Below are positions 1-7,107 of a stretch of 34,899 bases of DNA, piece by piece. Position 1 is the stretch's first letter. Every line of letters starts with the position of its first letter. Under the pieces are notes generated by a model, which was not told where the DNA came from, made no database searches, and saw only the letters and a list, made by a program, of their open reading frames with translations. Origin of the DNA: JAPHTQ01 sp050287105 (lineage in GTDB: Bacteria > Pseudomonadota > Gammaproteobacteria > Thiohalomonadales > Thiohalomonadaceae). The stretch spans positions 1 to 34,899 of the forward strand of contig JBNKBG010000020.1 in the NCBI GenBank assembly GCA_050287105.1, written 5' to 3'. Position numbers and translations under genes: made by a program.

Positions 1-1162
1 CGTACCCGGCAAGGATGATCAGGGCGATCAGTACCCGCCGTCCCCACAGCAGCCAGCGATAGATATTGGTCTCCGGCGAGAGCCGCGGTGGGAAGCTGGC
101 GGGCAGTACCAGATGGTTCATACACATCGCCGCCAGGGCCAGGGTGGTGACGATGATCATCGCACTGGCGGCGGAGATGCCGCCGATAAAGGTGAACATC
201 GGCAACAGCACCGCGTCGTGGTGCAGGGTGATCCCCAAAACGTAGAAGTCGGGTGAGGTCTCGATATTCAGCTCGTGACCGGCCCAGAGGATCGGCGGGA
301 TCGCCAGGTTCAGCAGCAACAGAAAGAGGGGAAAGGCCCAACTGGCGGTGCGCAGGGCATTGGGGTCGAAGTTTTCGGTAAAGGCCATGTGAAACTGACG
401 CGGCAGCAGGAAGGCGGCGGCGAATGCGAGCAGCAGCAATGAGCCCCAGCTCCCCTCACGCACCGGCTGGTAGAGGGCCTGCAACGCCTCCGGGTGAAGC
501 GACAGCCAGCGCTCCATACCGCCAAAGCCGTGGAACACACCGAACACGGCGAAGAGTCCCACCGACAGCAGCGCCAGCAGCTTGATCAACGATTCAAAGG
601 CGATGGCGGCGACCAGCCCTTCATGCTTCTCCCGTGCCGAGATGTGGCGTGCGCCGAAGAGGATGGCGAAGAGGGTAACGGTGACGCAGAAGCCAAGGGC
701 GATCAGCCCTGGTGTCGACTCTCTCGTTAATACCTGCAACGACTCGGTGACCGCACGCACCTGCAGGGCGATGTAGGGCAGGGTACCGGCGAGCATGAAC
801 AGGGTAACCAGTACCCCGGCCAACTGGCTCTGGTAACGAAAGGCAAACAGGTCGGCCAGGGAGGAGAGTTGAAACTCGCGGGTCAGGCGCATCAACGGTT
901 GCAGTAGCACCGGCGCCAGCATGAAGGCGAGGGTGACCCCGAGATAGATGGTGAGAAAGTTATAGCCCTGGTTCTGGGCGAAACCGACGCTGCCGTAGAA
1001 GCTCCAGGAGGTGGCGTAGACCCCCAGCGAGAGGGTATAGGTCAACGGATGGCTGATGACCTTTTGCGGTATCCAGCCACGCTCCGCGGCGAAGGCGATG
1101 AGAAACAGCAGCAGCAGATAGGCCACCCCGGCAAGGAAGAGTTGCCACAGTTCAAAGCTCAT
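1..1162 (-). CDS. Sodium:solute symporter (SSS)-type sensor domain, probably N-terminus of a CbrA-like hybrid histidine kinase (partial)
   Basis: The reading frame is open from an ATG at 1162 down to base 1, so about 387 residues are visible and the C-terminus lies outside the window. The protein is built of successive hydrophobic helices with short loops, as in the SLC5/SSS transporter fold. Segments such as SSLADLFAFRYQS followed by GTLPYIALQVRA, and later MCMNHLVLP, resemble the transporter half of CbrA-like proteins, in which an SSS module is fused to PAS and histidine-kinase domains. In that family the membrane part senses or transports a solute and the cytoplasmic kinase phosphorylates a response regulator. 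The kinase half cannot be seen here, so a plain symporter remains possible. The start overlaps the end of the small membrane protein gene upstream by 11 nt, indicating translational coupling. Confidence 0.8.
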   Translation of the reverse strand, partial: MSFELWQLFLAGVAYLLLLFLIAFAAERGWIPQKVISHPLTYTLSLGVYATSWSFYGSVGFAQNQGYNFLTIYLGVTLAFMLAPVLLQPLMRLTREFQLSSLADLFAFRYQSQLAGVLVTLFMLAGTLPYIALQVRAVTESLQVLTRESTPGLIALGFCVTVTLFAILFGARHISAREKHEGLVAAIAFESLIKLLALLSVGLFAVFGVFHGFGGMERWLSLHPEALQALYQPVREGSWGSLLLLAFAAAFLLPRQFHMAFTENFDPNALRTASWAFPLFLLLLNLAIPPILWAGHELNIETSPDFYVLGITLHHDAVLLPMFTFIGGISAASAMIIVTTLALAAMCMNHLVLPASFPPRLSPETNIYRWLLWGRRVLIALIILAGY

Positions 1163-1352
1163 GGCGTTTCAGGTAGCGCTGCAGGCGGTAGGTGAGGAAG
1201 ATCAGCAGTGCCCAGATCAGGTAGGGGGCATACCACGGGCTGTCGTCCGCTGCCCACCAGCCAACGATGGGCGAGAGGAGCAGAAACAGGGCCAGAATAA
1301 ACAGCAGGATGACCCGGTCCAGGTGCTGTTCGTGTTCTTTGCTTCGCGGCAT
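1152..1352 (-). CDS. Small two-helix inner-membrane protein
   Basis: This 66-residue protein has a charged N-terminus (MPRSKEHEQHLDRV), two predicted membrane helices (about residues 13-31 and 40-55) and a basic C-terminal tail (YRLQRYLKRHEL). Its gene overlaps the start of the SSS-type sensor gene by 11 nt on the same strand, so the two are almost certainly cotranscribed and translationally coupled. Short membrane proteins placed before symporter or SSS-kinase genes occur in gammaproteobacteria and may act as accessory subunits, but no specific function can be assigned from sequence. A longer alternative frame over the same bases lacks membrane character and is a shadow. Confidence 0.75.
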   Translation of the reverse strand: MPRSKEHEQHLDRVILLFILALFLLLSPIVGWWAADDSPWYAPYLIWALLIFLTYRLQRYLKRHEL

Positions 1353-1395
1353 CGGCGAAGCATATCAACTGTTACGATTCGTAACAATAATATCT

Positions 1396-1538
1396 CACCG
1401 CAAAGGCGCAAAGAGCGCAAAGGGTATGAATAGGGGAAAGGTGGTATAGCAGGAGATTCCGGCTGCTCATTCATATCCTGACAAGGCAGAGTACGCTGTC
1501 ATTAAGTCTCTCTTTGCGACCTCTGCGTCTTTGCGGTG
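1396..1538. repeat. MITE-like element with 27-bp imperfect terminal inverted repeats
   Basis: Bases 1396-1422 (starting CACCGCAAAGGCGCAAAG) and 1512-1538 (ending TCTTTGCGGTG) are inverted copies matching at 23 of 27 positions. Just inside them, GGTATGAAT (1423-1431) and ATTCATATCC (1469-1478) are a second, imperfect inverted pair. Each end contains direct iterations of the unit CGCAAAG. No open reading frame fills the interior. Repeats with the core CACCGCAAAGRCGCAAAG are familiar in intergenic DNA of many environmental bacteria, which suggests a non-autonomous mobile or hairpin-forming element. It lies in the 196-nt gap between two minus-strand genes, so it would be transcribed as a large stem-loop upstream of the unknown gene at 1549-1989 if the upstream operon reads through. 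Confidence 0.65.
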
Positions 1539-1548
1539 AATAGCTTTT

Positions 1549-1989
1549 TTACCCAAACAGCTTCTGCCACCAGCGGCGGCGGCTGGCCGGGGGTGGGAAG
1601 GCGGCGTTCAGATCGGCAGGTTGCAGCAGTGAGAGGATCCAGCCGGGGAAGGGGGGGGGACCGAAGCCGGGGCCGCAGACGCTACCCAGATTATTCGGGT
1701 CGTAGATCTTGATGTATCCCGGGTTTTCCACGTCATCGACATAGACGATACCGCAGTAGTCCTCGTCGTGCTCCCGGCGCAGCAACTCGTCGATCTGGAC
1801 GATGAACTGTTCCAGTTTTGCATGTTCTACCGGTTGCTGCGGCGGGGTTTCACCCACCGCATAGATATACCACTCCTTCTCCGGAGTCTGGCGCAGCGTT
1901 CTCCACAGGGCGTCCAGATCATCCCATCTGAGCATGCTGCGGAAATAGCCGCGATAGCGGGCGATAAAGGGGTGGCTGAGGTCGTTCAT
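1549..1989 (-). CDS. Conserved protein of unknown function
   Basis: I do not recognise this 146-residue protein. It is acidic in the middle (IDELLRREHDEDYCG), has an aromatic-rich N-terminal half (FIARYRGYFRSMLRWDDLDALW) and a Pro/Gly-rich turn (GPGFGPPPFPGWILS, residues about 107-121), and ends in a basic tail (SRRRWWQKLFG). There is no signal peptide or membrane helix, so it is probably cytosolic. It lies 6 nt downstream of the gluQ stop codon on the same strand, and is probably the last gene of the nitroreductase-gluQ operon. The close spacing and coherent composition support it being a real gene. Confidence 0.7.
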   Translation of the reverse strand: MNDLSHPFIARYRGYFRSMLRWDDLDALWRTLRQTPEKEWYIYAVGETPPQQPVEHAKLEQFIVQIDELLRREHDEDYCGIVYVDDVENPGYIKIYDPNNLGSVCGPGFGPPPFPGWILSLLQPADLNAAFPPPASRRRWWQKLFG

Positions 1990-1995
1990 AGTTAG

Positions 1996-2913
1996 TTATT
2001 GTGGTGTGGAGATGGGAATCGCAAGTCTACGAGGAACCGCCTCACTCTGCCAATGGGTCAGTGACCAGCGCCAGAAGCTGTCGAGTTCTCCCTCCAGCAA
2101 TACCTCTGGTGGTTGCTGCCCGAGAAACTGTAGTGCCTGCCACAGTGAGGGCAGGGGATTGGCCATCTCCAGCGCCGGGGCGAAGGTCTGTTTGCTCAGC
2201 TTGAGTCCTTCTCTGTTCACGGCGATGGGCAGGTGGCGGTAGTCGGGAGTGGGGTATCCCAGATAGCGCTGCAACAGGATTTGTCTTGGGGTGGAGTCGA
2301 GCAGATCGCTACCGCGTACCACTTCGGTGATCCCCTGCTCCGCATCATCGACCACCACCGCCAGTTGATAGGCAAAGAGTCCGTCGGCACGGCGCAATAC
2401 AAAATCGCCCACCTCATCTTCCAGATTCTGTTTTTGCGGCCCCTGCAACGCATCGACAAACGTTACCGGTTCGCTTTCAGTGAGCAGGCGCAGTGCGTGT
2501 TGCTGATGCGTGTCGACCTGATGAGTACGGCAGGTGCCGGGGTAGACCCCAGCAGGCAGACCGAGCGCTTCGCCCCGTTCTGCAATCTCCTTGCGTGAGC
2601 AGCCGCAGCGATAGAGCAGGCTATGCCGTGACAGTTGATCCAGAGCGTTTAGATAGTATTCGTGGCGTCGGCTCTGGTAGAGCACTTCGCCGTCCCATTC
2701 GAAGCCGTAGCGTTCCAGGGTGTCGAGGATGAGTTTGTCTGCACCGGCGACCTCGCGTGGGGGATCGATATCCTCCATGCGTACCAGCCATTCGCCACCA
2801 TGCCGACGCGCCTCAAGATAGCTGCCGACTGCGGCGATCAATGAGCCGAAATGGAGTGGTCCGGTCGGCGAGGGGGCGAAGCGACCACGGTAGGGTAGTT
2901 CGGATTCAGTCAT
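1996..2913 (-). CDS. gluQ: Glutamyl-Q tRNA(Asp) synthetase
   Basis: GluQ-RS is a paralogue of the glutamyl-tRNA synthetase catalytic core that attaches glutamate to queuosine at position 34 of tRNA-Asp. The 305-residue protein shows the class I start GRFAPSPTGPLHFGS (HIGH-like HFGS at residues 21-24), the family segment MEDIDPPRE, a zinc site C103-x-C105, Y124, C128, and a KMSKS-like LKLSKQT. It lacks the anticodon-binding domain, as expected for the family. I chose the ATG at 2913 because it directly precedes the conserved N-terminus; an in-frame GTG at 2943 would add ten unconserved residues. The start overlaps the nitroreductase stop by 8 nt. In many gammaproteobacteria gluQ sits directly after dksA; here a DksA paralogue lies about 1.2 kb upstream. 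Confidence 0.95.
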   Translation of the reverse strand: MTESELPYRGRFAPSPTGPLHFGSLIAAVGSYLEARRHGGEWLVRMEDIDPPREVAGADKLILDTLERYGFEWDGEVLYQSRRHEYYLNALDQLSRHSLLYRCGCSRKEIAERGEALGLPAGVYPGTCRTHQVDTHQQHALRLLTESEPVTFVDALQGPQKQNLEDEVGDFVLRRADGLFAYQLAVVVDDAEQGITEVVRGSDLLDSTPRQILLQRYLGYPTPDYRHLPIAVNREGLKLSKQTFAPALEMANPLPSLWQALQFLGQQPPEVLLEGELDSFWRWSLTHWQSEAVPRRLAIPISTPQ

Positions 2914-3571
2914 ACCAACTGGTGAAACTCTCGACCTCTTCACGGGTGGTACGGTAGTTGTTCACTGCAGCGGTCATATCAGCGTAACCGAGCGCGATAC
3001 CACCGGCTAACGCCCAGTTATGTTCGATATTGAGGAGATCGCGTATTATGTTCGGGTAGTCGGCAACGGAGGCTTCAGGGCAGGTGGCAAGGCCCTGGTC
3101 CTGAGCGGCGAGCATCACACTTTGCATGAACATGCCAATGTCGATCAGGCTGCCCTGAGCAAGACGGCGATCGAGAAACACCAGTAGCCCGACCGGCGCG
3201 CCGAAGAAGTGATAGTTATCTTCCCATGCTTCCTGTCGTGCCTGTTTGTCGTCTTTACCGATGCCTAATGCCGAATAGAGCGCCAATCCGGTGGTTTTGC
3301 GGCGCCGGCCATAGGGTTCGAACCACTGTTCGGGGTAGTATTGGTAATCTGCCTGGTCGCTCTGGCCGCATTTGTGGGCTTTGATGATGGTGTCTGCGAA
3401 GCGCTGTTTGCTCTCGCCGCGCAGCACAGCAACACGCCACGGTTGCATATTGGCTCCGGAAGGTGACCAGCGGGCGGCGCTTAAGATTTCCGTAATGGTT
3501 AGTTGCGAGACTTCCCGGGAAAGATAGGCGCGGCAACTTTGACGTGAAGTGATTGCGTCCAGAGTATGCAT
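2906..3571 (-). CDS. Nitroreductase-family flavoprotein
   Basis: The 221-residue product begins with the family signature SRQSCRAYLSREV followed by ARWSPSGANMQPWRV, the phosphate- and FMN-binding Arg-Ser/Ser-Gly-x-Asn-x-Gln-Pro-Trp pattern of NAD(P)H-dependent nitroreductases. The C-terminal part carries IGMFMQSVMLAAQDQGL and GGIALGYAD, typical of the dimeric FMN fold. Members reduce nitroaromatics, quinones or other electrophiles; the physiological substrate is unknown. The ATG at 3571 was chosen because the conserved domain begins within ten residues; an upstream extension would add 39 atypical residues. The gene overlaps gluQ by 8 nt. The insertion at about residues 60-110, rich in Tyr and Trp, matches the nitroreductase branch that lacks extra domains. 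Confidence 0.9.
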   Translation of the reverse strand: MHTLDAITSRQSCRAYLSREVSQLTITEILSAARWSPSGANMQPWRVAVLRGESKQRFADTIIKAHKCGQSDQADYQYYPEQWFEPYGRRRKTTGLALYSALGIGKDDKQARQEAWEDNYHFFGAPVGLLVFLDRRLAQGSLIDIGMFMQSVMLAAQDQGLATCPEASVADYPNIIRDLLNIEHNWALAGGIALGYADMTAAVNNYRTTREEVESFTSWYD

Positions 3572-3694
3572 GGTGTTCTCATGGGTTGCTTGTGGAGGAA
3601 CAGGCCACACTATAGAAGAGATGCACGATGCTTGGAAGAAGGGCGATGTTGCAGGCCATTGCCCGAAGTCTATGTTTACTAATAACAATCAATC

Positions 3695-4003
3695 ATGGTG
3701 GAAGGTATGGCAACCGAAGATGAAGAAAGCTGGGTAATCGAGAGCGTCAAGAATGATGGGCAGCAGTTCCGTCCCAGTGACTGGATTGAACGAATCTCGG
3801 CCAGCCTGGGCAGTTTTAAGGCCGATCATCGGTTGCACTATTCGAACGAAGTTCAGCCCTGCATCATCGAAGGCCGTAAGTGTCTGTTGGTGTCGAAGGG
3901 GTTAGCGAAGAAGAACCCGGCTGCGTACACCTACATTATGCGCTTCGCCGAGGAGAATAACCTCAGGGTACAGGAGGACCGGCGCAAACCGGCAGATCGA
4001 TAA
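3695..4003 (+). CDS. DUF3579 family protein
   Basis: The 102-residue product matches the DUF3579 pattern: RPSDWIERISASLGSFKADHR, then LHYSNEVQPCIIEGRKCLLV, then YTYIMRFAEENNLRVQEDR (each shown as a short segment). The family is restricted largely to beta- and gammaproteobacteria and has no established function. There is no signal peptide or membrane helix. The gene is divergent from the nitroreductase and converges on the DksA-like gene, with a terminator between them. The start at 3695 has no clear ribosome binding site; an in-frame ATG at 3707 follows GGAAGG too closely to decide between them. Confidence 0.85.
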   Translation: MVEGMATEDEESWVIESVKNDGQQFRPSDWIERISASLGSFKADHRLHYSNEVQPCIIEGRKCLLVSKGLAKKNPAAYTYIMRFAEENNLRVQEDRRKPADR

Positions 4004-4029
4004 TCTTCTCAGTGATGGGAAAGAAAAAA

Positions 4030-4051
4030 GGGAGCCGAGGCTCCCTTTTTT
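4030..4051 (+). terminator. Bidirectional rho-independent terminator
   Basis: GGGAGC (4030-4035) pairs with GCTCCC (4040-4045) around a CGAG loop. It is followed by six T residues on the plus strand and preceded by AAAAAA (4024-4029), so it gives a U-tract in both directions. It lies between the stop codons of the convergent DUF3579 gene (ending 4003) and the DksA-like gene (ending 4068), and should end both transcripts. Confidence 0.9.
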
Positions 4052-4067
4052 GTTTTGGCAATGCTGA

Positions 4068-4805
4068 TTAACCGCGCTGTTTTTCCCGAATTTCGTCCAG
4101 GGTTTTGCAGTCGATACAGAGTGTAGCGGTGGGACGAGCTTCCAGGCGACGCAGTCCGATCTCGACACCACAGCTTTCGCAGTAGCCGTATTCGCCATCT
4201 TCCAGCAGATCCAGAGACTCGTTGATCTTCTTCAACAATTTGCGTTCGCGGTCGCGAGTACGCAGCTCCATAGTGAAGTCTGATTCCTGGCTGGCACGGT
4301 CATTGGGATCAGGGAAGTTGGCGGCCTCGTCCTGCATGTGATGCACGGTACGGTCCACTTCTTCCATTAACTCCATTTTCCAGTGCAGCAGAATCTTGCG
4401 GAAGTGCTCGCGCATCGCTGCGCTCATGTACTCCTCGCCTTTCTTCTCTACATAGGGTTCAACGTGGCCGACCCCTTCCAGATCACTGGTACGAACTTGT
4501 TTAACAGTAGTTGTTTTCTTGCTGGTTGATTTCACAGTGGCTTTCTTTGATGTTGGAACGGATTTCACTTTTGCTGCGGGCGCTTTTTTGACCGCCGCTT
4601 TCTTGGCCGGTGCTTTTTTAGCCGGGGCCTTTGGCGCTGGTGCTTTTTTGACCGGGGCCTTCTTCACCGCGGCTTTTTTTGCCACAGTCTTCTTCACGGC
4701 GGCTTTCTTAGGCGCGGCTTTTTTTACGATTTTCTTAGCCGGGGCTTTTTTTACCGCTTTCTTCGCGGCAGCCTTCTTGGGTGTAGCGGTTTTTTTTGCT
4801 GGCAT
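4068..4805 (-). CDS. dksA: DksA-type RNA polymerase-binding protein with a histone-H1-like Lys/Ala-rich N-terminal tail
   Basis: The C-terminal half (about residues 125-245) is a complete DksA domain. It has the coiled-coil segment MREHFRKILLHWKMELMEE, the tip motif DPNDRA (D166, D169, A171) needed to act in the RNA polymerase secondary channel, and a four-cysteine zinc finger (C209, C212, C230, C233) ending IREKQRG. Ordinary DksA is about 150 residues. Here roughly 104 extra residues of AKKA, PAKK and VKKAP repeats precede it, resembling eukaryotic H1 tails and bacterial proteins such as AlgP. The start at 4805 is preceded by AGGAG at a suitable distance. DksA with ppGpp tunes initiation at rRNA and amino-acid promoters; the tail probably binds DNA nonspecifically (inference). 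It could be the sole DksA or a specialised paralogue. Confidence 0.92.
   Translation of the reverse strand: MPAKKTATPKKAAAKKAVKKAPAKKIVKKAAPKKAAVKKTVAKKAAVKKAPVKKAPAPKAPAKKAPAKKAAVKKAPAAKVKSVPTSKKATVKSTSKKTTTVKQVRTSDLEGVGHVEPYVEKKGEEYMSAAMREHFRKILLHWKMELMEEVDRTVHHMQDEAANFPDPNDRASQESDFTMELRTRDRERKLLKKINESLDLLEDGEYGYCESCGVEIGLRRLEARPTATLCIDCKTLDEIREKQRG
4494..4802 (-). repeat. Degenerate coding repeat encoding the Lys/Ala/Pro tail of the DksA-like protein
   Basis: The DNA is made of imperfect tandem units of 12-24 bases that read, on the minus strand, as variants of AAG-AAG-GC-rich alanine codons (AAVKKAP, PAKKAPA, TVAKKA). On the plus strand this appears as repeated TTTTTT runs alternating with GCC-rich blocks. 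Such a tract is prone to slippage, so tail length may vary among strains. Confidence 0.75.
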
Positions 4806-4842
4806 ACGCTTGAGTCTCCTGCGCAAAGCGTAACTCTATATA

Positions 4843-4866
4843 GGAAGGCCATACTACCGGGCCTTC
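4843..4866 (-). promoter_or_regulatory. Hairpin in the 5' leader of the DksA-like gene
   Basis: GGAAGGCC (4843-4850) and GGCCTTCC (4859-4866) form a perfect 8-bp stem with an 8-base loop, starting 38 bases upstream of the DksA-like start codon. A smaller hairpin, AGGGA-GT-TCCCT (4876-4887), lies next to it. Neither has a T-tract on either strand, so these are not simple terminators. They could be an operator or a leader-RNA structure; no regulator is identified. The rest of the 244-nt divergent gap up to 5049 shows no gene. Confidence 0.4.
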
Positions 4867-5049
4867 CCACGGTCCAGGGAGTTCCCTCTGCCAATTCATA
4901 CTAGAGTGGCTACAGAGGCTCCGCAAAATCAAGCGCGCATCTATACCAGATGTGGCCGGAGGGCGCAACTTTCGGCCCGCTGGAGCGGGTGCATTCAACC
5001 CCGATGTCGGTTAACCTACATCGCCTCAATAGCTTACAGATACGGGACA

Positions 5050-5811
5050 ATGAGCACACTTTCAGCGTTGTTATTCGATGTGGACGGTACGTTGGCCGAT
5101 ACCGAACGTGACGGCCACCGGGTCGCCTTTAATCGCGCCTTTGCCGAGGCTGGGCTCGACTGGGAGTGGAGCGAAGAGCGCTACGGCGAGCTGCTGGCGG
5201 TGACCGGCGGCAAGGAGCGTATCCGCTACTATCTGGACAAATTCAATACCGCCTTCCAGCGTCCCACCGACCTGGATGACTTTATTGCCGGACTGCACCA
5301 GGCCAAGACCCGCCACTATGTGGAGATGCTGGGGGAGGGGCTGATCCCGTTACGCCCCGGGGTACGCCGTCTGCTGACCGAGGCTCGCCAGGCGGGGATG
5401 CGTCTGGCGGTGGCCACTACCACCACCCCGGAGAACGTCTCGGCGCTGCTACAGAATGCCCTGGCCCCCGACGCCATGACCTGGTTTGAGGTCATTGCCG
5501 CAGGAGATGTGGTACCGGCAAAAAAACCGGCTCCGGATATCTATCTCTATGCGATGGAGAAAATGGGCCTGAGTCCGGCACAATGTATCGCCTTTGAGGA
5601 TTCCTACAACGGTATCCGCTCCTCCCTTGGCGCAGGTCTCAAAACCATTGTCGCAGTCAACGGTTACACCCGTGACGAGGACTTTAGCGGCGCTGCTATC
5701 GTGCTTAACCATTGGGGCGAGCCCGAGCAGCCGTTTACGGTGCTGAGCGGTGATGCCGCAGGTAACACCTGCCTTGATCTGGCCTTGGTGAAACGGCTGC
5801 ATGGAAGCTGA
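5050..5811 (+). CDS. HAD-superfamily sugar-phosphate phosphatase, CbbY-like
   Basis: The 253-residue protein opens with the HAD motif I LLFDVDGTLADTE (nucleophile D10, acid/base D12), followed by an alpha-helical cap domain. Motif II is in VATTTTPENV (around T123), K158/K159 lie in AKKPAPDIY, and motif IV is AFEDSYNGIRSS. The ADTE start and the cap sequence with VTGGKERIR resemble CbbY, which in autotrophs dephosphorylates xylulose-1,5-bisphosphate, a misfire inhibitor of Rubisco. Gph-type phosphoglycolate phosphatase or beta-phosphoglucomutase-like enzymes are alternatives. I chose the ATG at 5050 because it sits just before motif I; an upstream in-frame extension to 4906 is non-homologous. 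Its 3' end overlaps the aminotransferase start by 11 nt. Confidence 0.85.
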   Translation: MSTLSALLFDVDGTLADTERDGHRVAFNRAFAEAGLDWEWSEERYGELLAVTGGKERIRYYLDKFNTAFQRPTDLDDFIAGLHQAKTRHYVEMLGEGLIPLRPGVRRLLTEARQAGMRLAVATTTTPENVSALLQNALAPDAMTWFEVIAAGDVVPAKKPAPDIYLYAMEKMGLSPAQCIAFEDSYNGIRSSLGAGLKTIVAVNGYTRDEDFSGAAIVLNHWGEPEQPFTVLSGDAAGNTCLDLALVKRLHGS

Positions 5812-6982
5812 TAATCCCCACAAACTGCCTCCCATTTCCCGCCGCATGGAGGAGATTGAGCCGTTCCATGTGATGGATCTGCTGGCGCGAGCGCGCCAAC
5901 TGGAGGCAGAGGGACGTTCCATCGTTCACATGGAGATCGGTGAGCCTGACTTCACTACCCCGGAGCCGGTCATCGAGGCGGCGCAGAAGGCACTAATCGC
6001 CGGTGAGACCCACTACACCCCGGCACTCGGTCTGCCCGCGCTGCGCCAGGCCATCTCCGATTTCTATCGTCAACGCTATGCGGTCGATGTTCCCGCACGA
6101 CGTATCGTGATCACTCCCGGTGCCTCCGGGGCCTTGCTGCTGGTGCTCGGCGTGCTACTGGACCGGGACAGTGAAGTGCTGCTCGCGGATCCGGGCTATC
6201 CCTGTAACCGCCACTTCGTTCGTTTTCTGGAGGGGCAGAGCAGGGGCATAACGGTGGATGCCTCAACGGGCTATCAGCTTAGTGCAGCGTTGCTGCACCA
6301 GCATTGGGCGGATAACACTCGAGCCGTACTACTGGCGACCCCTTCCAATCCCACCGGCACCGTGATCGAGAAGGATGAACTGGCCTCAATGGCAACTATG
6401 GTGGCCGAGCGTGGCGGTGCGATGCTGGTCGATGAGATCTACCATGGCCTGATCTACGACGGTAATGACGATACCGCGTTGTCGGTCAGCGACGAACTAT
6501 TTGTGATTAACAGCTTTTCCAAGTACTTCTGCATGACCGGTTGGCGTCTGGGGTGGTTGGTGGTACCGGAACGTTACATCCGTGACGTAGAGAAGCTGAT
6601 GCAAAACCTCTTTATTGCCGCGCCCACCCTGGCACAATATGCCGCAGTGGCGGCGTTTAGTGCGGATAATCTGGCGATTCTGGAGCAGCGTCGGGAAGCG
6701 TTCCGTCAGAGGCGAGACTTCCTTCTGCCTGCACTGCGCGATCTTGGTTTTGACATTCCCGTTACACCTCAGGGTGCATTTTATCTCTACGCTGATTGCA
6801 GTCGCTTTAGCGATGACAGTTTTCAGTTTGCCAACGAACTGCTGGAACAGGCGGGTGTTGCCGTGACACCCGGTATCGACTTCGGTAGTTACCTGCCTCA
6901 TAAGTATCTGCGCTTTGCCTACACCACCTCCATGGAACAACTGGAGGAGGGGATTCGTAGACTTGCCGTTCATCTGGGATAA
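5801..6982 (+). CDS. Pyridoxal-phosphate-dependent class I/II aminotransferase
   Basis: The 393-residue protein has all the landmarks of fold-type I aspartate-aminotransferase-like enzymes. These are the substrate-binding MEIGEPDF (44-51), HYTPALGLPALR, ITPGASGAL, the PLP-contacting SNPTG (N183), DEIYHGL (D211, Y214), the Schiff-base lysine K241 in NSFSKYFCMTGWRLGW, and a C-terminal LRFAYT containing the substrate carboxylate-binding Arg. It exchanges amino groups between an amino acid and a 2-oxo acid; the exact substrate pair cannot be read from sequence. It overlaps the CbbY-like gene by 11 nt, so the two are translationally coupled. The start at 5801 keeps the conserved ISRRMEEIEPFHVMD segment; the internal ATG at 5846 would cut into it. 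Confidence 0.93.
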   Translation: MEADNPHKLPPISRRMEEIEPFHVMDLLARARQLEAEGRSIVHMEIGEPDFTTPEPVIEAAQKALIAGETHYTPALGLPALRQAISDFYRQRYAVDVPARRIVITPGASGALLLVLGVLLDRDSEVLLADPGYPCNRHFVRFLEGQSRGITVDASTGYQLSAALLHQHWADNTRAVLLATPSNPTGTVIEKDELASMATMVAERGGAMLVDEIYHGLIYDGNDDTALSVSDELFVINSFSKYFCMTGWRLGWLVVPERYIRDVEKLMQNLFIAAPTLAQYAAVAAFSADNLAILEQRREAFRQRRDFLLPALRDLGFDIPVTPQGAFYLYADCSRFSDDSFQFANELLEQAGVAVTPGIDFGSYLPHKYLRFAYTTSMEQLEEGIRRLAVHLG

Positions 6983-7107
6983 CCCGCTTTTCCTACTCTT
7001 CCTGTACATTTTTACTATGCTTACCGAGTAAGAATGGACGTAGCCACGAAAACAATACGGGTACTACGTCACTCAGGGATATACGTCGCGGCGTTTAAGG
7101 AGATGGT

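Noticed and set aside
4906..5049. N-terminal extension of the CbbY-like protein
   Set aside because: The extra 48 codons have no family similarity and the HAD motif I begins eight residues after the ATG at 5050.
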